Shown here piece by piece: positions 49,801-61,800 of a DNA stretch of 64,000 nt. The stretch spans positions 24,478,668 through 24,542,667 of the forward strand of contig NC_049987.1 of the NCBI RefSeq assembly GCF_000003815.2, in the 5' to 3' direction. Below the pieces are notes generated by a model that had not been told where the DNA came from, did no database searches, and saw nothing but the letters and a program-made list of their open reading frames with translations. Source of the DNA: Branchiostoma floridae. Its lineage: Eukaryota > Chordata > Leptocardii > Amphioxiformes > Branchiostomatidae. The first letter of the stretch is position 1. The number at the start of each line of letters is the position of its first letter. Made by a program: the position numbers and the translations under genes.

Positions 49801-52800
49801 CTATGCTGGACTCTCTCTATAATCTTTTGGTCAGTACTAAAATGGGGACCCCAGACCACATTTGCATATTCCAGGTGTGGCCTGACCATACATTTATACA
49901 AAATGGGTACTGAACTTTCATCTAAATTGGTAAACGCTCTCTTCACTAGCCCTAAAACCTGGTTACCCTTCAGAGCTGCTGCTGCAGTATTAACATGAAA
50001 CTTAAGCTGATCATCCACTGCCAAACCTAGATCTTTCTCAACTCTAGTTTGCTCTAGCTCATGACCACCTAGTGTGTACTTAGCCCTCTGGTTCTTACTT
50101 CCAAGATGTAGAATCTTACACTTGCCAGCGTTAAAGGGTAACTGCCAGATTTCTGACCAGTGCTCCACCGCACATAAGTCACGCTGTAAAGCCACCTGGT
50201 CAGCATGTGAACAGATGGGTCGGTAAATTTTACTATCATCTGCAAAAATCTTAACTGTGCTTGTTATCACATCGGGTAAGTCATTTATATAGACAACAAA
50301 TAGAGTCGGCCCAAGTACACTACCCTGCGGAATGCCACTTGTAACTTCACACCAAGGAGACTGTGAACCATTTATCACAACCCTCTGTCTTCTTTGGTGT
50401 AAGAAGTCTCGCATCCATGTAAGAAGTGTACCATCAATTCCATATGCTTTAAGCTTCACTAATAACCTCTGGTGGGGCACAGAATCAAAGGCCTTCTTAA
50501 AGTCCAAATATACAGAGTCGACTGATTCACCCCTCTCCAGGCTTAGGGACCAATCATTCATGACATCTAATAGTTGGGTTGTACATGATCTTTTAGGGAC
50601 GAAACCGTGCTGTGAGTCAGTGAAAAGATTGTTAACCATAAAATGATCCACCAAAATGTCTCGAATGATTGATTCCAACACCTTCCCAACCACGGACGTC
50701 AAACTGACTGGCCTGTAGTTACCAGGCTCAGTCCTGCTGCCCTTCTTGTGTATGGGTGTTACATGTGCCTCTTTCCAATTTCTAGGTAGTTTCCCAACAC
50801 TTAGTGATTTATTGAATATTTGTGTAAGCGGGTAAGCTAACTGGTCAGCTAGTTCCTTCAAAAGACTTGGGTGCAAATCATCTGGACCCGCCGACTTGGC
50901 AGGGTTTAAGTTGGCAAGTTTATCCCTAACTATTTCCTGACTGGTCATAATCCTATCAAGGGTTTGAACTCCTGGTTTGGTACTCATACTGGGAATATTG
51001 GCCATGTCCTCATTAGTGAACACACTGGCAAAGTATTTATTTAATACATCTGCTTTGTCGTAGTCTGACTCTGCTATATTGCCATCAGGCTGAACAAGAC
51101 TAGCTATCTTGGGTCTGGTACTCATACGAGATTTTGCATACCGCCAGAACACTTTGGGATTACTTTTCAAATCCTTAACTAGCTTTCGTTCGTACGAACT
51201 ACATAGTTGTCTTGTCAAAGACCTCAAATAGTTCCTTGCCTTAGCATACCTCACGTAGTCATAAACTTTACCAGACTTTGCCCACTTAGACCATGCCCTA
51301 CTTTTTTTCTTTCTAGCCCTCATTGCCTGTCTATTCATGTACAGCTTGTTTGGTTTCTGTTTGGGTTTCGTCAAAGGTATGCAGTCATCTACAACCTTCC
51401 CAACGATACCACAGAACTGAGACCATGCTCCTGTCACATCCAGATCCCCCAGCATTTCGTCCCAATCTACTTTGCTGAGGTCCTCCTTAGCCTTCCCATA
51501 GTTGCCTTTCCCAAAGTTTCGTCTTGGCAAAGACTCTGTGGTTTTGTCAAACACACAGTCTATGGAAAAAGTTAAGCAGCAATGATCCCCTCTCCCCAGC
51601 CCGGGTGCATACTGAAGATTACCTATAGTCATGACTTCATTTGTAATTACCAGGTCTAAGACTGAAGGTTGCTGGTTTAGCCTGTGTCTAGTGGGTTCCA
51701 TGACATGTTGTGTGAGGAAGTTGTCATTCAGACAATCCAATAGCAACTGACCATGGTGACCTGTACCCACTGTCGACATCCCACTACACCAATCAATCTC
51801 CTTTATGTTAAAATCCCCAGTAATAACAACATGCTTGGCGTTCTCCTTACACACCCTAGACAGTAAGTTGCAGAGTTTGGTAGTGCTATCTACTGGCTCA
51901 GAGGATGGGCTCCTATACACACATCCTACAATTAAGGAGACCTGATTTCCCAACCCAAAGTTCAGAAATAACTGTTCATGGAATCCCACAGAGCCATAGT
52001 CGAGTACCCGCACCTGTAAGCTGAGTGATTTCTTGAAATATATAGCTATGCCCCTGGTCCCACTGGGTCCAAGATTTAGCTCGTCAGGATCAAAATTTGT
52101 GTAAATCTCGTACCCATCCAGAGCTATTGTACACATTCTGAGTGGGTTAACTTGAGCCTTCGGAATTACTTCAGTCAAAACAATCAAATCTGGTGGGTCA
52201 TTTGCTATAGAAAACATCAATTCCTCCCGCTTGTTGGGAAATTGGTCAGAGTTTGTGTATAATACTGACAATGGCCTGTCATTACAATAGAAGGGTTCCC
52301 CCCCATCCTGTGTAGTGTTGTGCCCATCCTCGTCTGCCTGTCATATTCTATTTCTATTGTTCTCCCCCACCAAACCACACTGGCGCTTTTCCTCACGCTG
52401 CCTACGGCTGATTTCCCTTTCCTTCCTAGTCAAGTCTGGTGCAATGAAAATGTTCTTAAAGCTACTGCTGTTGTTAAGCAGCTTGGCCCCTTTCAACAAG
52501 TGGTATCTGTCAGATGGATCGTTTAGAGATACAAGCAACAGCCGGTTTTTGCCGGGAGTTACCTTACCTAATCTCGTGGTTTTCTGGATCAACAAGTTTT
52601 CAATACCCAGTTCCCTAGCCACATTCTGAGTAAAGACTGTGTCGTGGTCGTCAGTCGACGACTCAGGAACATTGTGTAAGATTATGTTGTTTTTTCTACG
52701 TACTGTTTCAATGTAATCCTCTACTGTAACTATACTTTCGTCCCTCCTTCCACCGTTATGACTTGCCACACTGGCTTCCCTCCTAACATTACTGATGTAG

Positions 52801-55800
52801 TCTCCTACCATGGTAGCTACTGCATCCTCTTCTGTCGTCGTGTTGACATTTGAGGACACAGTACCCTCATCCCTCCCAACCTCTACTTCAGGTTCTGTAG
52901 TGACATCCCCCAACAGCTCGTCTAACTTCTTAGTGACATCCCTTAAGGTGCCTACTACCGACTCCACTATGCGATCCTTGTTTACATCCCTTTTGTTTCT
53001 TACTTTTGCATCCATATCACCCATAATACACGCTGCACAAGTGAAATCTAGACTATTTTTGGCAAGAAAGGAAACAGTGCTATCTGACAATTTAGCACAA
53101 GAACTGTGCCACCAGAAACTACACGAATCACAGTAAATCCACTGCCCTCCTTCTATATGCTCGCTACCACAGAAACATGAATCACTGGCATTATTTGCTT
53201 CCTCTGTCTCAATTTCCGGAACCTCAGGTAAGGGAACTCGCTTACCTTGTTTCCGTTCTGACAATTTGCCATGGTTACCACATATAATACCCGCTTGACT
53301 CTTTTGCACGTCAACCACTGCTTCCTGCCTACTCTGGTAGGTTTTGTGCTCTACATTTTCTTTAGGCTGTGCTACTCTTTTCTTATTTCTTTGACGGCTA
53401 GTGAGGCTTGTTGACGCCTCCGACGACCCGTTTGCGGCCGTGCGGTCGGAAGCCGACCTCTTTCCCTGGAGCCTCGTTGTTGGCATCCTTTACTCGGCTT
53501 TTCCCGCCGCGGAACACCGGTACACGACGTTGCCCTCCGGAAGACAGCGACACTGTGGCACACGGCGGTTCCTGCCGGGGAAGCTGTTCTCCTGACGCTC
53601 GTTGTGACTCGCCGGGGAGGGGGTACGAGTCCCCACCGCGGTTCCCGGTGCCTCCTACGTGGAACTGGGACTCGTCAACCGCGAAATCCTGACTCAATGC
53701 CGGGCCTACTCGTTTAGTCCGAAAAACTGCTAGTTCACCCCGTCAAGAGACAATAGCACTGACACTAGAGTGGAGAAAGGCTCGACGACTAAAATTTTTC
53801 AATATGGCGCCGAACAGGACACCACGCGGTCTCCTCTAAAATTCCTCAAAAATGCGCCTGGAGCCCTAAAAAAAAATCTGCTAAAAACTACTCCAGAGAC
53901 GAACTAACTCTTTACACAGCTAAAAACTAAATAGCCACGAGCTAAAAACACATAGAACTAAAGTTAAAAACCAGTATTGACTGGATTGGGAACGGGAGCA
54001 AGTTGAGACATGTCTTCTCTCTTCACGCATGCGCATATCATCCATTGCAGAGTACACTCAACAGTAGCGCTACTGAATATTATTGGACTAGTTAAACTGT
54101 CCAACATAAAAATTGGACTCACCCAAATTTTTGACTGAACAGCACCAGTCTTTGTAAAGGAATGAACAGTCCACTGCTGTCGGGACGTCACGTTACGCAG
54201 ATAGAGCACATGACTCAGTGAGCAGTGGATCAATTGTTTCTTGTTGTCCTCAGATTCCCGACAAGGACCTGGAGAGACGGAGACTGGGACAGAGAGTGGA
54301 CCCCCTTACTAACGAACTCTACCCAGAGGACATCTGGAACCCAGAGAAGCCAGAACCCAAGGCACAGAAGGGGGAGGGTGAGGAGGAGGAGGAGGAAGAG
54401 GAAGAAGAGGAGGAAGAAGGGGAGGGAGAAGAGGTGAGAAGGATGGTCTATTTGTTAGGATGGTTTGTTTGTGCTTCAAACTCTAAAATATAACACTTAT
54501 AGAAAATATGCTGAACAAACAGTTTCATGCTTTGATGCTTTTATTAGTCCATAATCATATACTTAATTATGACAAAGATTTGAAGTAAAATGTTTTCATC
54601 TGTAAATCCATGAGCTTTTTGGAAGGAAAGGACAGTAAAAATGTTGAACACAATTGCTCCATTGTTGTATTGTAGCTATAAAGGGCGAGCTTGTCAGATT
54701 ATTCAACTATGCTGGATACCAAATTTTCATATGGCAGGGACAGATGAATGGTAATGGTTATCATGTTTAACACCTATGTTACTTATACAGCTACAGTTAA
54801 AGAACAATCCTAACTTGTGCTACCAACACATATGCCCGGACATTGAATTCCTGTCCTTGGTACTGACTGGATGTGCTTGTTTGATATGTGCCAATAAAAG
54901 AGTCCAGGCCTTGGTGCTGAATTCCTGTTTGTTAAATGACCAGCAGATGAAGGGATGTCTGCATTTGTTTATTTATTTGTTTGTTTGTTTCATTAGGGGG
55001 ATGAAGGGATGCCCCCAGAGCTGGACCCAGAGATTCTGGCCCGACTGGTGAAGAGAGTAGAAGACCTGCCAGAGTACATCACACACAACATTCAGGAGTA
55101 CAAGGACAACATGCTCAGGACACTAGAGGTAACTTCTCATCACCTAACCCCTAACCGTAACCCTTACCCCTAACCCTAACCCTAACCCTACATCACACAC
55201 AACATACAGGAGTATAAGGACAACATGCTCAGGACACTAGAGGTAACTTCTCATCACCTAACCCCTAACCCTAACCCTTACCCCTAACCCTACATCACAC
55301 ACAACATACAGGAGTACAAGGACAACATGCTCAGGACACTAGAGGTAACTACTCATCACCTAACCCCTAACCCTTAACCCTAACCCCTAACCCTACATCA
55401 CACACAACATACAGGAGTACAAGGACAACATGCTCAGGACACTAGAGGTAACTACTCATCACCTAACCCCTAACCCTTAACCCTAACCCCTAACCCTACA
55501 TCACACACAACATACAGGAGTACAAGGACAACATGCTCAGGACACTAGAGCTATGTTCAAGTCACATCCTCCAATTTTCACACTTGTGTTCCTTGAGGAC
55601 GATCTCTCCATTCAAATAAGTATCTCTTACTCTAGCTGGCCTCTGACTGAAACATCTTTAAGTTTTTAACCCTGCCATTGACCTGTCAGAAAAGAATACT
55701 TTTGTATGAGCCTTTTTCCCATTTTTCTAATGAATTCAGGTTCTCTCTATTTAAACCAATGTCTACCTTCCTGACCATCAAAAGAAACCTCATGTTGCAA

Positions 55801-58800
55801 AGCCTGTCTGTCTATATGTCTGTCTGTCTGTCTGCCTGTGAGACTACCAAGTTTTTAGTCAAAAACTGAAGTAGTAGTTGTTTTTCTAAAACACTACTTT
55901 CCGTTCTCCCCCAGGACTACATGGCAGACCATGACCAGCAGTACCTGATCGAGCTGGACGCCAACAGCAACCATCGCCTCCTCTTCTCCCAGCTCATGAC
56001 CAAACTGGACACATTCATCCTGCGCCGTGCCGCTGTGCCCATCAGACTCCACGACCAGGTGAAACATTGTCTCTTCTTACTAACTTATTGGTGTCTTTAT
56101 CTCGATTTGGGCCCCTATGCTGTTATTTTGGCCCCTATGCTGTTATTTGGGCCCCTATGCTGTGATTAGGGCCCCTATGCTGTTATTTGGGCTCCTATGC
56201 TGTGATTTGGGCCCCTATGCTGTGATTTGGGCCCCTATGCTGTGATTTGGGCCCCTATGTTGTGATTGGATCCACTATGCTGTGATTTTGGCCCCTATGC
56301 TGTTATTTGGGCTCCTACGCTGTTACTTGGGCCCCTACGCTGTGATTTGGGCCCCTATGCTGTGATTTGGACCCCTGTGCTGTTTTAACCTAGCCTGGGT
56401 ACCATCCGGATAATAGTTCGATCCTACGTTCGCTTCTGCTATCCGTCTGGAGATGTGCCCATTCAAACCGTTTGGCGGTAATGTCAGTAAATGAGCGAAT
56501 CTAGGAATAGGTTCTAGAGCGCTTGTTCGATGACAACAGGCCTCCCACGAGCGGGCGGAGGGCTTGTCCAGTGTTGGAACGTCTGATCGAACGAGCTCTT
56601 GAGTCCATTCCATATTTCGCTCATGTGTAGGGACCAATCAGCGCCTGCTTCCAAAATTTGGACGATTCCAGACGTAAAGATGGTCCGCGTTCCCAGACGG
56701 AAGCACAGAGAAGCGACTGTATGTAGTGCATAATGAATGTCAGAGCTAGAAGCGACTGTTTATAGTATATAATGAACGCCGGAGCAAACTTCTTTCCGGA
56801 TGGTACCCAGGCTAGTTTTAACCAGTGTAGGGGGCTTTTCTGTTGTTATATAACAAAGGTAACAGATGTTGGCTCTATGGCACTAAATGCGGCCATCAAA
56901 ATGCACCAGAAATACCTGCACAGCTCCAATTTTACCTGCACTAACACACAGGTGGTATTTCGAGCCCTGCATGTGACGTTGACACACACTAAGATGCCCC
57001 TATGCTGTGAAATATTCATGGTGAGAACACAGAGTTGGTTTCTAACAAATTGAACCATAACTTATGCCCCAGGAGGAGGAGGAGCTCCCAGAGGACATGG
57101 AGACAGAGGAGCTGCTCCGGACGCTCGCGAGTAAGGAGACCGTCGCGCCACGATTCCGCTGGAGACGTAGCCGTTGGTTACGGGTGTGTCCCGTCGCCAT
57201 GTCGGAGGGAAACCTGGTCCAGGGGAAACCAGAATTCGCTGTCAGGTAGGACAGATTATAACAGATTCTACATTTATAAAGGTTGGACATCCAGGTAAAC
57301 AAGCATGTTAGATGTACTTGTATTGAATTGTTTCTGCCAGTTCATTCTAGTGATGCTGAAGAAAATTGATGGATGTTACTCTTAACATCTGGAAGTAAAT
57401 CTCCGTTTTTATCCAGTTCCAGAGATTTAATTGTATTTGATTTTGAAAGATTCTGTGTCCCTATGTAGTGCAACTGGTAGCAGACTCACAGTTGAGCTCA
57501 TGGTTCAAATTAGTTGGTAACTGGGAGAGCTCAGTTCAAATCCTAGGTTGGGCATTTTGGTTGGGGATAGGGAATTTCGGTTGAGGTTGTACCAGTCTTT
57601 TGGATGGGATGTAAAATGTGGGGTCCCATGTTTGAGGATATGCCTCGAGCATGTTAAAGGGGAAGGGATAGCAACCCTCCCTGTAAAACATACCCTGTCA
57701 AAAGAGCAAAGAAACTTGCTACACTGTGTGCCACTAGGCACTACAAGAGTCTGAATAAACAAATGATGTTAGATATATGTCAGCTTGCAGTGCAGTGGAA
57801 AATTTGCCCAAGGTTATGGAGGATAGGAAAGGATGGAGAGATAGAGTAATGTTCATCCGTGCAACCAGCCCAACCGGATGATGATGATGATGATATGTCA
57901 ATAATGCCTACCTCTACCTTTGATCAAAGTGACACCATCTTGGTTTTGTTCCTGCAGTTTCCTGGACAAGATCTACGTGCTGTCTTCACCAGAGGCCATG
58001 GAGAAGTTCTTGAAGAACCCCCGGCCCTACTTACTACCCCCCCTGCCCAGGCCCCCCTGTAAGCTAGTGGTGACTGGACCTCCCACCTCGGGCAAGACTT
58101 CCCTGTGTCACCTACTGGCTCAGAAGTACAATGCTGTGGTAAGTTTGGTTTCTTTCTTATAATCTTTTGTTTGATTTTAGGAATATGATAGTTAATCGGC
58201 AAATGTAATCAATCATATGCTGTAAGAGTGTTGTCTCTATGTCTCAACTGTTAGCAACCTCACAGTTCTAGGTAGTTGGTAACTGGGAGGCACTGGTTCA
58301 ATCCTGGGTAGGATATTTCAGTTGGGGCTTCACCTGTCTTTTATGAGGGATGCAAAACAGGGTTTCAGGGTGCCTTGAGTATGTTCAAGTAATATATATC
58401 CTGCTACTGAAACACATGGAAATTTGCTGCCCTATGTCCCACTATAGGCACTACCGTTAGTGAACAATAACAACAATACCTACATTGAAATCAGCTAGAA
58501 GAAAGGGTATGTCACCCCGTAAGAGCTGGTATAACCTCAACAGTCTGATATAACACTGTATGTCTCAAACACTACTACCGTAACTGTAACAGTAACTACT
58601 ACCTTGAAGAAAGACTAGAAGATATGCTTGCTATGTTTTTATGTTAAAAATCCGAGAACCAAGGAAATTAGTTGGTGTGCCCTTGGTAGCTGGAAGACCC
58701 CAGTTCAATCCTGGGTAGGGAATCTCAGTTGGGACTGCATTTGTTTTTCAGAATGGGCGCAAAATGGGGTTTCATTGTTCGAGTATGTACCACAAAGGGA

Positions 58801-61800
58801 TCAATTATAAACAATTACCTACCTTGAAGAAAGACTGACAGGTGTGTCGTCTTGCTGCAGGTGTTGAGCATGCAGGAGCTGATCAAGCCTCGTATAGAGA
58901 TGGAGAAGGAGAAGATGGTCCAGAAGGTTCGGGAGGAGACTTTGGAGTCCTCCATCAACCTGGTGAAGATGAGGCTGGAGCAGGAGGCTGCGGAGAAGGA
59001 GGATAGTAAGTACAGATGCGAAATACACCTGTTAGGGACTTGAACCCTTAACTTTTTGATCCTAGGTCGACAACCCCAAGACCACCTTGCCACTTTATAA
59101 TGAATGAATAAATGAAGACCTTTATTGCACATTTTTGCCGAACTGGGTACAGGTCACATGGTAACAATCATATAAATTTATATGTACATATGAATCTCTA
59201 ATCTACTCCAGTATATTTGACTTTCTCTCACTTGGTAAATGCATAAATGTAGCTAGCTGTATGGTTGGGTAAGATTTATTTTATTTCCTGTTTATTCCCA
59301 GCTGTGTCCGAAAAGGGAGATGTTGCAGAGACAGACGAACCCACAGAGGAGGCTGCTAAGGACTCAGAAGGGGAGGGCGGCGAGGAAGGTACCTCATACT
59401 CAACTTCTCTTTTCTCACAGGCAGACAGAAACCCTAGTCAGGCAGACAGACAGACAGACAGGCAGGTTTAGAAACAACATGTTTCTGTTGACAGTCAGAG
59501 AGGTACCTCATACACAAGTTTTCTTTATGGCAGGCAGATACACAGGCAGGCTTAAAAATTAAAGATGTTACCGTTGACAGTCAGAGAGTACCTCATACAC
59601 AAGTTTTCATTCTCACAGGCAGACAGGCAGGCTTAAAAATTGAAGATGTTACCATTGACAGTCAGAGAGGTACCTCATACACAAGTTTTCTTTATGGCAG
59701 GCAGATACACAGGCAGGCTTAAAAATTAAAGATGTTACCGTTGACAGTCAGAGAGTACCTCATACACAAGTTTTCATTCTCACAGGCAGACAGGCAGGCT
59801 GAAAAATTAAAGATGTTACCGTTGACAGTCAAAGAGGTACCTCTTATGCATGTTTTCTTTCTGGCAGGCAGACAGGTAGACAGGCTTAGAAAGAAGAAGA
59901 TGTGACAATCAGTGAGGTAGTTAGCCTAGGAGAAATAAACACTGATTTAAATATAGACAGAACTTTAATTCTTAAGACAGAACAAAGCTCATACACAATT
60001 TTTTGAAGTTGTTGTCACAGGTAGACAGACAGACAGGCTTAGATGTCTATATGTTGACAGTTAGAGAGCTAGTCAATGTAGAAGACATTTTTTGAGCAGA
60101 GAGAAGTTGAAGTCCTTAGAAAGAGATTAAAAAGCTCATACACAGATTTTCTCATTTGCAGACAGGTAGTCAGTTTGAAAATTTCTCCATTTAGTGTTAC
60201 ATATATTATATGTAAGACAGCAGCTATACTTTCAATACTTTTTTTCCTTCTAACCAGTTAGAGATGTCAGCTGATAGAATTAAAGCTCATTCCATGCAAA
60301 AATAACTTCCCTGTTATTGTTAGTCAGCAGAGCTTTCCTTTTGCTAGAATGGCAGACTTTTAGGGAGTGCTTCATGTAGTTACATTTAGAGGCCTTGCAT
60401 GCTTTAGGAGAGGAAAAACCTGCAGAAGAACAAGAGGAGAAAACTGAGGAGGGAGAGAAGGAAGAAGGAGAGAAAGAAGGAGAGAAAGAGGATCAGGAGG
60501 GGGAGGGAGACCAACCAGCGGAAGAGCCAATGGAAGAGACCACCGGTGAGGGAGGGGTGGTACCCAGGCTGTGCTTCCCGCTATTGCTAGCACCCCCTCT
60601 GCATGCAATAACCCCCTTCTGCATATGATAAGTCTTTATTGTCTTTAATGTTCACACTTTTCCATCCCACCTCACCAGTGTGCTATTTTTTCACCAGGGT
60701 TGTTTTAAGAGTACGAATGTCTTCTTCCTGTCATCACCAAGTCTTCTGATGTGATAAAATTACTGTAATTTCACCAGAATGATGACCAACACTAGGCTAT
60801 ACAATAGCTAACCCTTATATGTTAATCCCTTTCTTTCTCACCCACCTCACCAGTGTGCTATTTTTCATCAGGGTTGTTTTAAGAGTACAGCTTTCTTCTC
60901 CTGTCATCACCAAGTCTTCTGCTTTGATAACTTACCATACTTTCACCACAGTGGTGACAATACTAGGCTATACAATAGCTAACTCTTATGTTAATAACCT
61001 TTTCTCTCTCACCCCATCTCACTTTCCATCAGGGCCATACGAGCAGTACCAGTAGTATTTTCTTTCTTTTCTATTTCCCTTTCCTGTAAGGAGCTTGTAC
61101 CTACAGAACCATTATGTCTTCCTAACCTGCCTTTTCTTTTACAGAGAGCAAAGAAGAGCCACCACCAAAACCTGAGCCCATCGTTGGTAAGGCTCCCTTG
61201 TTTTATCCTAAAGCTCAAAGTTCCAAAATAAAATGATGAAGTTCAAACTGTGCCATATTGATTGTACATTGAGTCATCCACCAAAACATTGGTACCAAAA
61301 GATTAGTATCAAGGCTAATAAGAAAAATCTGTACAAAATATATCATGTTTTACTCCGTAGATAGACAATTTTTCCCGTTGACATTAGCATTAAGAACACT
61401 TATAATGACCACATGTAAAAGACTGGATTTCATTGATCTCTCAAATATTCTTCTTTCAATGGGCAGTTTTACTGTGTATCAAGATGTTGAAGATGGTGGA
61501 AAATATGTTTACCCCACAGATAGATATTTTTCCCATAGACCACAAAGACAGTGACTACCTGTCTACAAAGACCAGATTTTATTGGTCCCCCAACTGGTCT
61601 TGTTGGGCAGTTTCAACCCACTATCAGTACATTTTTAAAAAACTGTTTCCTTGTCTCCCAGTTGATGCTAACCACCCTGAGGTGCAGAAGATGGTGGAAG
61701 ATGCAGTGAAGGAGGCGGAGAAGCAGACCATCACCATCCCGCCTGATGTGTATGTGGAAGTCATGGAGGAGAAGATCAAGGAAGTGGAGAATAACCTCCG

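Larger units (their letters stand above)
49395..53960 (-). mobile_element. CR1-type LINE, near full length, antisense in an AK9 intron
   Basis: ORF1 and ORF2 are both open. The 3' end (low coordinates) has the short direct repeats CCTCAAGGTATCCTCAAGGT typical of CR1 tails, then an A-run. The 5' end includes a GC-rich leader upstream of ORF1 to about 53960; the exact border and target duplication were not resolved. Confidence 0.88.

Noticed and set aside
55143-55500. CCCTAA repeats as a telomere
   Set aside because: They are short spacers inside an exon-derived tandem array, with the gene continuing on both sides.
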